64,000 nucleotides of DNA from Lacunisphaera sp. Lineage in GTDB: Bacteria > Verrucomicrobiota > Verrucomicrobiia > Opitutales > Opitutaceae. The notes under the pieces were generated by a model. It was given only the letters and a program-made list of their open reading frames with translations. It made no database searches and was not told where the DNA came from. The stretch covers positions 42,384 to 106,383 of the forward strand of contig JAQSCO010000056.1 of NCBI GenBank assembly GCA_029945445.1, written 5' to 3'. This document shows, piece by piece, positions 25,634-32,166 of the stretch. Position numbers and translations under genes: made by a program. Position 1 is the stretch's first letter, and every line of letters starts with the position of its first letter.

Positions 25634-26671
25634 TCAACCATGGTCCCCGGGCTGATGCTCCCGCGCGTAGGCCAGCATCGCCCGCAGGTTCTCGGGCGGG
25701 GTCAGCGGCGACAGCTCGCAGCCCGCGCTGACGATGTGGTAGCGGCCGCTGATCTGGTGGCACTTCCGGCAGGCCTCGTAAACCTGCTCGGGCGTGCCCT
25801 GCAGGAGGTCGGTCACCGTGGAGACGTTGCCCGCGATCACGCGGTCCGGGCCGAGGCGCTCGCGCGCGGTCTTCAGGTCCGCCGGGAAATCGATCTCGTA
25901 GATGTCCACCGGCACCTCGCGCATCTGCGTGAGCAGCGGGTCGGTGCGGCCGCACATGTGCAGGCGGCGGATGACGCCGGGATGCTTTTGCCGCAGCGTT
26001 TCCATCACGCGTTTCTGCTCGGGCCAGAGAAACTTCGTGTAAAGCTCCGGGCCGATGAGGCTCGCGGCGGCGTCGCTCATCGCGATGGTGTCGGCGCCCG
26101 CGGCGATCTGCGCCGGGGCGTAGGCGATGGCCACGTCGGCGCAGAAGGCGAGCAGCCGGTGGACGAACGCCGGGTCGTCGCCGAAATCCATCATGATGTT
26201 GTTCAGCCCGCGCAGCTCGGCCGCGAGCGCGAGGGGGCCCTCGACCCAGCCGACGATCGACAGGTCCGGCCCGGCGGCCGAGCGCATGAGCTCAATGGAC
26301 TTCACGCGGTCGTGCATGCGGCCGCCGCCGAGCGGGTCGGGCAGCCGGAAGGTCTCGAGCCGTTCCTTGGCGGTCAGCGCCGCGCGCTCCTCGTTGATCA
26401 CCGGCCCCTGGTCGGGGAACCAGTCCACGCTGCCGTCACCGGCGATGTCGATCACCTCGCGCGCGGGGTCGGAGCAGGTCAGCAGGCAGTCGACGCCGTA
26501 GTCCGCCACGAATTTGAGCTGGGCCTCGGCCATGCGGCGCCCGTCCTTCGTGTAGTCGGTGAACGTCATGCCCGCGTGCTTCGCGGAAAACATCATGCCC
26601 ATCGGCTGCGCGGGCAGGTGGTCCACCGGTTCGCCCCGCAGGGTGCGGCGCACGCGTTCGATCGGGGTCAT
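25634..26671 (-). CDS. URO-D-family methyltransferase (MtaA/CmuA-like)
   Basis: 345 residues, MTPIERVRRTLRGEPVDHLP. Candidate zinc ligands of the MtaA type are RLHMCG (His, Cys) and SAGCELSPLTPPENLRAM (Cys), exactly where this family carries them. Other landmarks are WVEGPLALAAELRG, TIAMSDAAASLIGPELYTKF and VIAGNVSTVTDLLQGTPEQV. Of the URO-D paralogues here it is the closest to methylcobamide:thiol-type enzymes, so it may be either an MT-I or a methyl-acceptor enzyme. It starts 149 bp from the divergent paralogue at 26821. Confidence 0.88.
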   Translation of the reverse strand: MTPIERVRRTLRGEPVDHLPAQPMGMMFSAKHAGMTFTDYTKDGRRMAEAQLKFVADYGVDCLLTCSDPAREVIDIAGDGSVDWFPDQGPVINEERAALTAKERLETFRLPDPLGGGRMHDRVKSIELMRSAAGPDLSIVGWVEGPLALAAELRGLNNIMMDFGDDPAFVHRLLAFCADVAIAYAPAQIAAGADTIAMSDAAASLIGPELYTKFLWPEQKRVMETLRQKHPGVIRRLHMCGRTDPLLTQMREVPVDIYEIDFPADLKTARERLGPDRVIAGNVSTVTDLLQGTPEQVYEACRKCHQISGRYHIVSAGCELSPLTPPENLRAMLAYAREHQPGDHG

Positions 26672-26820
26672 GCGCCATCAATGCACCGGGCACGGGGCCG
26701 GTTCAATTCTGATCACACCGCTGACCCGGGTTCCACCTGCCGAGGCACGCCATCCAGCTGCAGCGCGATGGACAAATTGGGTGAGCCGCAACTAAACCCA
26801 CGGCCTGCCGCCATTTTCCC

Positions 26821-27948
26821 ATGACCCCGCTCGAACGTTTCCATGCCTGCATGAATTACTCGCCCGTCGACCGCGTGCCGAACCACGAGGTCGGCGTGTG
26901 GGTCCAGACCAAGCAGCGCTGGCGCGCCGAGGGGCTGCCGGCCGACGATTTGAACTGGGATTGGTTCACCGGGGAGGCGCGCTGGGCCATGGACCCCCGC
27001 GAATACATCGACGTGCGCTTCGACATGGTGCCGCCCTACGAGGAGAAGACCCTCAGCCGCGACGGCGAGACCGAGATCATCCAGCGCGCCAACGGCGTCA
27101 TCTCCAAGGCGCTCATCACCGGCTCCGCCGAGGGCATGCGCGCCAGCATGGACGAATACCTCAGTTTCCCGGTGTCCACGCCGGCGGATTTTCAGGAGCT
27201 GAAGAAGCGCTTCCGGGCGTCCTCGCCCAACCGTTACCCGGCCTACTGGCGGGAATTCAACCTCGCCGGCTGGTCCCAGCGGTCGCACCCGCTGGTGCTC
27301 GGCAAGAATTGCAGCACCCTGGGTTTCTACTGGCGGGCGCGGGAGTGGATGGGCACGGAAAATCTCAGCTACGCGTGGTATGACGAGCCCGCCATGATGC
27401 ACGAGATGATGGAGTTCATCGCGGACTTCACGATCGAGACCTCGCGGCCGCTGCTGGAGGGCGGGGTGAAGCCGGACTACGTCTTCCTCAACGAGGACCT
27501 GAGCATGAAGAACGGCCCGCTGCTCAGCCCCGCCACCTACCGCGAGTTCATCCTGCCGCACATGAAGCGGCTGGTGGCCTTCTACAAGTCGGCCGGCGTG
27601 CGCTGGCTCGTGGTCGACACGGACGGCAACTGTGAGCTGATCATCCCGCACCTCATGGAGGCCGGGGTTGACGCCATCTGGCCGCTCGAGCGTGCGTCCG
27701 ACATGGATCCGCGGGCGATCCGGAAAAAGTTCGGCCGCGAGCTGCGTCTCTGGGGCGGCGTGGACAAGCGCGAGCTGGCGAAGGACTTTGCCGCGATCGA
27801 TGCCCACCTGCGGACGTTCCGGCCGCTGATCGCCGAGGGCGGCTTCATCCCGACCGTCGACCACCTCGTCCCGCCGGACGTGTCGCTCGAAAACTTCGAG
27901 CACTACATGCGCCGCAAGCACCAGCTCCTGCGCGGCGAGGCGTTCTGA
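26821..27948 (+). CDS. URO-D-family methyltransferase
   Basis: 375 residues, MTPLERFHACMNYSPVDRVP. Barrel landmarks include DYVFLNEDLSMKNGPLLSP, YREFILPHMKRL, RWLVVDTDGNCELIIPHLME and LWGGVDKRELAKD, with a closing GGFIPTVDHLVPPDVSLENF. The NCELI cysteine sits where MtaA-type enzymes carry their HxC, but the His is replaced by Asp-Gly, so zinc binding may differ from the paralogue at 25634. The two genes diverge. A DUF1638 gene follows on the same strand, a frequent companion of such methyltransferases. Substrate unknown. Confidence 0.85.
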   Translation: MTPLERFHACMNYSPVDRVPNHEVGVWVQTKQRWRAEGLPADDLNWDWFTGEARWAMDPREYIDVRFDMVPPYEEKTLSRDGETEIIQRANGVISKALITGSAEGMRASMDEYLSFPVSTPADFQELKKRFRASSPNRYPAYWREFNLAGWSQRSHPLVLGKNCSTLGFYWRAREWMGTENLSYAWYDEPAMMHEMMEFIADFTIETSRPLLEGGVKPDYVFLNEDLSMKNGPLLSPATYREFILPHMKRLVAFYKSAGVRWLVVDTDGNCELIIPHLMEAGVDAIWPLERASDMDPRAIRKKFGRELRLWGGVDKRELAKDFAAIDAHLRTFRPLIAEGGFIPTVDHLVPPDVSLENFEHYMRRKHQLLRGEAF

Positions 27949-27958
27949 GAAAGCAGAG

Positions 27959-28052
27959 TTGCCCACGAATCACGCGAATGACACGAATGTCAGCACTCAA
28001 GTGGCGGCGGCTTCCAGCCGCAGTTATGATCGAGCCTCATCGGCTGGAAGCC
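27959..28052. repeat. Composite intergenic repeat: CACGAATC unit plus GGCTTCCAGCCG inverted repeat
   Basis: 27959-27990 (TTGCCCACGAATCACGCGAA...) matches the repeat at 3164-3227. 28009-28020 (GGCTTCCAGCCG) and 28041-28052 are exact inverses around a 20-base loop, and the same core recurs at 50185-50203. The unit fills the gap between the URO-D and DUF1638 genes. Confidence 0.65.
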
Positions 28053-28072
28053 GATGCCACACCCATCCCTCC

Positions 28073-28816
28073 ATGCACCTGAAACTGATTTCCTGTAATG
28101 TCTTCCAGCGCGAGGCTTCCTGGTGCATCGCGCGGTCGCCGCACCTCATCGACCCGGAATACACCGAGCTCGGCGAGCACGCGCGCAGCGCCGGCCTGCG
28201 GGCGCTGATCCAGGGCAAGATCGACGCGGTCGAGGCATCGGGAAAAACCTACGACGCCATCCTGCTGCTCTTCGGCCTGTGCGGCAACGCGACGGTCGGC
28301 CTGCAGGCCCGCCGCACCCGGCTGGTCATGCCGCGCGCCCACGACTGCTGCACCATCCTGCTCGGCTCGCGGGCGAAGTATGCGGAGCATTTCTCCCAGG
28401 CGCCCAGCACGCCGTTCTCGTCGGCGGGTTACCTGGAGCGGGGCAGCTATTTCCTGCGCACGAGCGATGACGGCCAGACGGGCGTGCAGTCCGGCGACGC
28501 CTACCGGGCGCTGGTCGCGAAGTTCGGCGAGGAGGATGCCAAGTTCATCTGGGCGGAAATGAACCCGGCGCACGGGGACAACCGGGCGGTGTTCATCGAC
28601 CTGCCGCAGACCAGCCACCTCGGCTATGCGGAGCAGTTCGCCGCCAAGGCGCAGGCGGCGGGCAAGGAGAGCATCCGCCTCGAGGGCAACATCCGCCTCA
28701 TCGAAAACCTGCTGCAAGGCGACTGGAACGAGAAGGAATACCTGATCGTGCCGCCCGCGAGCACCATCGAGGGCGTCTACGACTGGGACCAGATCGTGCG
28801 GGCGAAGCAGGTTTGA
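28073..28816 (+). CDS. DUF1638 family protein
   Basis: 247 residues, MHLKLISCNVFQREASWCIA. The sequence fits DUF1638: an N-terminal C-rich strand, YDAILLLFGLCGNATVGLQA, LVMPRAHDCCTILLGS (paired Cys with His), GSYFLRT and VPPASTIEGVYDWDQIVRA. The conserved Cys and His residues suggest metal binding. The family is often encoded next to URO-D and corrinoid methyltransferases; its biochemical role is not established to my knowledge. It is the last gene of the one-carbon island and ends 43 bp before the distal attC of the integron. Confidence 0.75.
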   Translation: MHLKLISCNVFQREASWCIARSPHLIDPEYTELGEHARSAGLRALIQGKIDAVEASGKTYDAILLLFGLCGNATVGLQARRTRLVMPRAHDCCTILLGSRAKYAEHFSQAPSTPFSSAGYLERGSYFLRTSDDGQTGVQSGDAYRALVAKFGEEDAKFIWAEMNPAHGDNRAVFIDLPQTSHLGYAEQFAAKAQAAGKESIRLEGNIRLIENLLQGDWNEKEYLIVPPASTIEGVYDWDQIVRAKQV

Positions 28817-28858
28817 GCCGCGCCAGCCCGAAGGCCTTCAGCAAGCCTCTTCTGATCC

Positions 28859-28919
28859 GCCGAACGTTCAAGATGAGCCACGGCCGCTCGGGGCCGTTGG
28901 CTCTGGCGCCTGGTTCGGC
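28859..28919 (-). repeat. attC site of cassette 6 (distal end of array)
   Basis: 61 bp with outer boxes GCCGAAC and GTTCGGC and a highly folded interior (CCACGGCC/GGCCGTTGG). On the minus strand it follows the stop of the small gene at 28927 by 7 bp. Beyond it lies chromosomal DNA ending the DUF1638 gene, so this is the last attC. Confidence 0.88.
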
Positions 28920-28926
28920 TCTTTTT

Positions 28927-29169
28927 TCATGTGGCAATCTGGACGCACTGCTCGTGCCACAAACCTGGCATCGCTTCGATGGAATAGAGCACATCGCCAC
29001 CGTGATAAAAACTCACGGCGGAAACTTTTCCTTCTTTTCCGGCGCAAGCAAGCTGAGCGTCCTGAAGAGGATTGTGGTAGCACCACTCTTTCTTGAACGA
29101 CGCAAGAGCCGCGGAATCTTTCACCCGCACAGTCGAACCTTTTGGAAACTGTTCTTGGTATTGCGGCAT
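28927..29169 (-). CDS. Integron cassette 6 protein, unknown function
   Basis: 80 residues from the ATG at 29169 (MPQYQEQFPKGSTVRVKDSA). A TTG seven codons upstream would also be inside the cassette but lies on the attC edge. The sequence reads as a small SH3/KOW-like barrel: KGSTVRVKDSAALASFK, then GKEGKVSAVSFYHGGDVLY. Three cysteines are present. No signal peptide or named family. The cassette is 326 bp with one gene and attC 28859-28919 directly after its stop, a textbook cassette layout. Confidence 0.65.
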   Translation of the reverse strand: MPQYQEQFPKGSTVRVKDSAALASFKKEWCYHNPLQDAQLACAGKEGKVSAVSFYHGGDVLYSIEAMPGLWHEQCVQIAT

Positions 29170-29184
29170 CGCGAAGCTTTTTTT

Positions 29185-29245
29185 GCCCAACGTTTAAGAT
29201 GAGCCACGGCCGCTTGGGGCCGTTGGCTCTGGCGGCTGGTTAGGC
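29185..29245 (-). repeat. attC site of cassette 5
   Basis: 61 bp, boxes GCCCAAC (29185-29191) and GTTAGGC (29239-29245), both canonical RYYYAAC/GTTRRRY. Its minus-strand R'' GCCTAAC is the exact complement of the R' at the cassette start (29648-29654). The interior is nearly identical to the attC sites at 28859 and 31437. Confidence 0.92.
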
Positions 29246-29634
29246 TCTTTTTTCATCGAGCTTCCGAATTTCTGCACAACAGCCGCGCCGCAATGTGGAC
29301 AAGAATGCACAACATCCATCGAGGGCTTCCCCCTGTAAAGTGGGCGCCCGCAGCTCTCACAAAATTTCGGCGTCCGCAAATGAAGATAGGTGACAAAGCA
29401 GACGATGGGCAGAACGAAAATAAATATCGGAGGCATCCACGCGAAAGCCCAACCAGCGAATAGGAAAAACCCTGCGCCGCTTCCGACGGCAAAAAGGGCA
29501 TGAACCTTATTCTTCACTTTCGCATCTCGAACAAAGTGGAAGAACAGTGACTCGGCGAAACCGAGCACAATCGCGACGAGCGCCACCACGCAGAAAATAA
29601 GCGTGCGACCGGCAGGATCAGTGATCGATGGCAT
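29194..29634 (-). CDS. Cassette 5 membrane protein with zinc-ribbon-like motif
   Basis: 146 residues. Three hydrophobic segments (about residues 10-30, 45-62 and 66-85: TLIFCVVALVAIVLGF, ALFAVGSGAGFFLFAGW, PIFIFVLPIVCFVTYL) are followed by two CxxC pairs, FCESCGRPLY and HSCPHCGAA, typical of a zinc ribbon facing the cytoplasm. The last ~20 codons (MKKEPNQPPEPTAPSGRGSS) are encoded by the attC site itself, a known peculiarity of cassette genes that lack a stop before attC. Function unknown. Confidence 0.7.
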   Translation of the reverse strand: MPSITDPAGRTLIFCVVALVAIVLGFAESLFFHFVRDAKVKNKVHALFAVGSGAGFFLFAGWAFAWMPPIFIFVLPIVCFVTYLHLRTPKFCESCGRPLYRGKPSMDVVHSCPHCGAAVVQKFGSSMKKEPNQPPEPTAPSGRGSS

Positions 29635-29647
29635 GTGCTCTTCCTTT

Positions 29648-29717
29648 GCCTAACGATTGAACTCAGACACGACTGGGAGCAGAGCTCCCGGTCGTTGTCT
29701 GTGGTGGCTGGATCGCC
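29648..29717 (-). repeat. attC site of cassette 4, non-canonical R'' box
   Basis: 70 bp. The cassette-5-facing box is GCCTAAC (canonical); the other is GATCGCC, so the R'' read on the minus strand is GGCGATC instead of RYYYAAC. It pairs perfectly with the equally aberrant GATCGCC at the start of the same cassette (complement of 30095-30101). The inner arms are CAGACACGAC and GTCGTTGTCTG. Confidence 0.85.
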
Positions 29718-30088
29718 TCTTGTTCTGGCCAGCAGTCAACATGCACCGGACATTCGAAATCAGCGAGCATGCGCGTCTCTTCAGGATCGAATCCTAAGGC
29801 GCACTGATCCTCGTAATGGTAGGTGATACTGACCGTGAAGTCTGTCGCACCCGCGGCGCGAAGGATGGGCAGAAGCGGGTAGACCAAAGCGTGCAAATAC
29901 CGGATACCATCTTTTTCTTTTTCTGGGACGTCGAAGCTGGCCGAACCCGATGGTAGAGGCTTCCCTCGATAGCGGCCATTGCTGCCGATGTCGCCGGGGT
30001 CCTCGCGATTCGAAAACGGCGCTGTAACAGACGACGGGCGGAACGACTCCCCGCAGGCTAAAAACGTAATCTGGGTGCGCTTAATCAT
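29663..30088 (-). CDS. Cassette 4 protein, DUF4279-like
   Basis: 141 residues, MIKRTQITFLACGESFRPSS. The pattern of an N-terminal strand with CGESFRP, then IRYLHALVYPLLPILRAAGA, FTVSITYHYEDQCALGFDPE and a closing strand before Cys, resembles DUF4279 proteins, which are common in gene cassettes and accessory islands. Its role is unknown. The C-terminal ~15 residues (QPPQTTTGSSAPSRV) are encoded within the attC site. The cassette spans 29654-30100 (447 bp). Confidence 0.65.
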   Translation of the reverse strand: MIKRTQITFLACGESFRPSSVTAPFSNREDPGDIGSNGRYRGKPLPSGSASFDVPEKEKDGIRYLHALVYPLLPILRAAGATDFTVSITYHYEDQCALGFDPEETRMLADFECPVHVDCWPEQEAIQPPQTTTGSSAPSRV

Positions 30089-30094
30089 TCTTCC

Positions 30095-30193
30095 GGCGAT
30101 CGTTACAGGTGAGCCATGCCTGTGGCTGGCGCGAATCGGGCGCCGCCCGAGGCGTGACAGACATAGGCATTGCGCTCTAGCGGCTGGTTGGGC
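30095..30193 (-). repeat. attC site of cassette 3 (long form)
   Basis: 99 bp with outer boxes GGCGATC (30095-30101) and GTTGGGC (30187-30193). On the minus strand R'' is GCCCAAC, exactly complementary to the R' at 30728-30734. It shares a longer inner hairpin (GTGGCTGGCGCG...GACAG) with the attC at 30728-30830, marking a second size class. Confidence 0.85.
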
Positions 30194-30203
30194 TCCGTGG
30201 TTT

Positions 30204-30719
30204 TCAAACTGGAATAGGTATAATGACGTGAATCGTCCTAGGACTCTTTTTGATCTGTGCCTTTTCGGGTTCAGTCACTTGATGACCAGAGGAATCGGCT
30301 AACCAAAGATAAACGAAATCGCCATCGACCTTTCCTTGGACTGTATAAATACCGGCCGCGAGACTTACTTCCTTTGAAACACTAGCTGACCAGAAGTCTC
30401 TGCCGGCAATATACATCGCGTTTCTAGTATACCGTAAAACTGCGTTATAGCGTCCGGGCGAAATCAGGACAAAAACCTTCGCAAGTTTACCGTCGCTGGT
30501 GCGCTCGATCCTGCGATCAACAAACTTATCGAGGGATATTTCATTCAGACTAGCGACGTCGAAGCACTCGCCTTTCGTCGAATCGGCGAGATAACTGACA
30601 TCGAGCGCAAAGACTGTGTGATTGGCGGCGTCATCGGGCGAATACTTCGCGTAGCCAGGGCCAATACATGACGCCAGACACAACGCCGCTAGACATAAAA
30701 TTAGAGCCGAGATCTTCAT
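30204..30719 (-). CDS. Cassette 3 lipoprotein, unknown function
   Basis: 171 residues. The N terminus MKISALILCLAALCLASC has a lipobox (LASC) with Cys18, so the product is probably a membrane-anchored lipoprotein. The mature domain is beta-rich with strands FALDVSYLADST, KVFVLISPGRYNAVLRY and AAGIYTVQGKVDGDFVYLWL, which suggests a small immunoglobulin- or lipocalin-like fold. No named family recognised. The stop lies 10 bp before the R'' of its attC. The cassette spans 30101-30733 (633 bp). Confidence 0.72.
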   Translation of the reverse strand: MKISALILCLAALCLASCIGPGYAKYSPDDAANHTVFALDVSYLADSTKGECFDVASLNEISLDKFVDRRIERTSDGKLAKVFVLISPGRYNAVLRYTRNAMYIAGRDFWSASVSKEVSLAAGIYTVQGKVDGDFVYLWLADSSGHQVTEPEKAQIKKSPRTIHVIIPIPV

Positions 30720-30727
30720 GTTGTTTT

Positions 30728-30830
30728 GCCCAACGTCAAAGATGAGCCACGACCGTGGCTGGCGCGGCTCGTGCTGCTCGGAGCACGAGACGTGACAGCC
30801 ATGGTCGTTGGCTCTGGCGCCTTGTTCGGC
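30728..30830 (-). repeat. attC site of cassette 2 (long form)
   Basis: 103 bp with boxes GCCCAAC and GTTCGGC. The minus-strand R'' GCCGAAC is the exact complement of the R' at 31437-31443. A large inner hairpin (GCTCGTGCTGCTCGGAGCACGAG) extends the folded stem. Confidence 0.88.
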
Positions 30831-30833
30831 TTT

Positions 30834-31112
30834 TTAGTTCTTGTCCAAGAAATCAAGAAAGTCTCGGAGCTTTGGGTTCTTCGACAGTTCTTCTGCCTGA
30901 CCTTTCGGAAGCATAAAAATGCATGTGTCGATACCTTCCCGTAACCCGCGCACATAAACGCTTCTCTTTTCTTTTGGATAGCTGGCGACGTCTTTTCGTA
31001 TCTGCGCCAGCGACTCGTCGAGGATGGATGATGATGATTGAGCCATAAGATATCCGATGCTAAATGTGGAAACCGCTAGAAGAGCAGTAAGGAATGTCTT
31101 CTTCATCTTCAT
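30834..31112 (-). CDS. Cassette 2, second gene: small exported protein
   Basis: 92 residues from MKMKKTF at 31112; an internal ATG at 31106 is also possible. A signal peptide or anchor (MKKTFLTALLAVSTFSIGYLMAQ) is followed by a short helical domain (ESLAQIRKDVASYPKEKRSV, GLREGIDTCIFMLPKGQAEE). The start overlaps the stop of the preceding gene (ATGA at 31109-31112), so the two are translated together inside one cassette. The stop is 4 bp from the attC R'' box. No family recognised. Confidence 0.7.
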   Translation of the reverse strand: MKMKKTFLTALLAVSTFSIGYLMAQSSSSILDESLAQIRKDVASYPKEKRSVYVRGLREGIDTCIFMLPKGQAEELSKNPKLRDFLDFLDKN

Positions 31113-31426
31113 TCCCTCTTTGCGCACGAGATGACACGGCCCTTCTTCCAATCCGTGGCGATCCAAAGGCGAGCGACGTAATCACCATCTTTGCCTTTGC
31201 AGCGTGCGGAGATATACCACCCTGGCCCGTCTTTTGGATCTTCGCGGGAGGTCTTCGTGCCTTCGAGGACGGTGAGGCCTGGATAGCCAAACTGCTTTAG
31301 AATGTCCTGGACGCTCGAGCGTTCGATCCAGCCGAGGTCATCAGCTCGAGCTGTGGTAACGCATACAAGTATGAACGCGACGAAAGCGGCGAAATGCCGC
31401 GCATAGACTATTGAGGTAGTTTTCAT
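31109..31426 (-). CDS. Cassette 2, first gene: small exported protein
   Basis: 105 residues from MKTTSIVYARHFAAF at 31426. The leader (FAAFVAFILVCVTTARA, then DDLGW) marks it as exported. The mature part (QDILKQFGYPGLTVLEG, GWYISARCKGKDGDYVARLW) resembles a small lipoprotein-like beta domain with two Cys (SARCKG, ISCAK) that could form a disulphide. It shares cassette 30734-31442 with the gene at 30834-31112 through a 4-bp overlap. Two-gene cassettes are uncommon. Confidence 0.7.
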   Translation of the reverse strand: MKTTSIVYARHFAAFVAFILVCVTTARADDLGWIERSSVQDILKQFGYPGLTVLEGTKTSREDPKDGPGWYISARCKGKDGDYVARLWIATDWKKGRVISCAKRE

Positions 31427-31436
31427 TTTGTTTTTT

Positions 31437-31497
31437 GCCGAACGTTCAAGATGAGCCACGGCCGCTCGGGGCCGTTGGCTCTGGCGCCTGGTTAGGC
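31437..31497 (-). repeat. attC site of cassette 1
   Basis: 61 bp, boxes GCCGAAC (31437-31443) and GTTAGGC (31491-31497). The minus-strand R'' GCCTAAC is complementary to the cassette start at 31997-32003. The interior matches the 28859 site almost base for base. Confidence 0.92.
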
Positions 31498-31504
31498 GGT
31501 TTTT

Positions 31505-31984
31505 TCATTCTTTGATATCGACATTGTGATACGAAGCTATGCGCCATCCAGTCGGTTCCTTCACGAACACCTCTTGCAGTCGCGTATGAATCTTACCGTC
31601 GGTCGCCGTCTTCACGCCTGGCGGCATGCCCTTCAGCTCGCTGACCTCTGTAGAAATGTCGACGATCGCAATGTCTGGACGGACAAAATGAATTTTGTCC
31701 GCCGACATCGCCAATTTGCTGCCACGAAAAAACGTGGCAAAGATCTCGGCGTGCCTTTCCTCGAACGCTTGATGACCATAAAAAACGCTCCCACGAATAT
31801 TGGTGAAGCTACCCTCATCGGAAAAATTCGCGGAAAATGCCTTTGCATCACCGATATTCCACGCTCGCACCTGTTCAGCGATGATACGCCGAATCGATAA
31901 ATCATCTTCGACCCTTTTCTCCGTGGCCGGTAGCGCACAGATCACAAAGAGGAACCAAAACACAGACAGGAACTTAGTTTTCAT
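31505..31984 (-). CDS. Cassette 1: exported SnoaL/DUF4440-like protein
   Basis: 159 residues. A signal peptide (MKTKFLSVFWFLFVICALPA) precedes a SnoaL-like alpha+beta barrel: IRRIIAEQVRAWNIGDAKAF, FSDEGSFTNIRGSVFYGHQA, IAIVDISTEVSEL, and TRLQEVFVKEPTGWRIASYH as the closing strands. The pattern is that of DUF4440/SgcJ-type proteins of the NTF2-like superfamily, which bind or isomerise small molecules; no specific substrate follows. As the first cassette after attI it is the one most likely to be expressed from an integron promoter. The stop is 7 bp from its attC. Confidence 0.75.
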   Translation of the reverse strand: MKTKFLSVFWFLFVICALPATEKRVEDDLSIRRIIAEQVRAWNIGDAKAFSANFSDEGSFTNIRGSVFYGHQAFEERHAEIFATFFRGSKLAMSADKIHFVRPDIAIVDISTEVSELKGMPPGVKTATDGKIHTRLQEVFVKEPTGWRIASYHNVDIKE

Positions 31985-31996
31985 AGATATATTTTT

Positions 31997-32166
31997 GCCT
32001 AACAGTGTTATTCAGATTCAGGATAAAAGCTCACTATTTACAGGCCCGCTGAGGGCACCGGAGCAGAAAAGTCGTTGGTTCTCAAGGACGGACACTTGGT
32101 GGCCATGTTTTTGGGATTGCGGCGGGTCCCGGCAAAAGCCTCACTTTTTACAACGGGCCAACTCTT
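31997..32166. promoter_or_regulatory. attI region and intI leader
   Basis: The attI/cassette junction is GCCTAAC at 31997-32003, which on the minus strand gives GTTAGGC and completes cassette 1. The 163 bp up to the intI ATG hold two near-identical direct repeats: 32021-32042 (GGATAAAAGC then TCACTATTTACA) and 32131-32152 (GGCAAAAGCC then TCACTTTTTACA). They could be integrase-binding direct repeats or promoter elements of Pc and Pint; no promoter is assigned with confidence. Confidence 0.6.

Noticed and set aside
28817..28858. DUF1638 gene as an additional integron cassette
   Set aside because: It is on the opposite strand to the cassettes and no attC lies on its left side.
28927..29190. 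TTG start at 29190 for the cassette 6 gene
   Set aside because: It would begin on the recombination point inside attC; the ATG at 29169 is better placed, though the longer form cannot be excluded.
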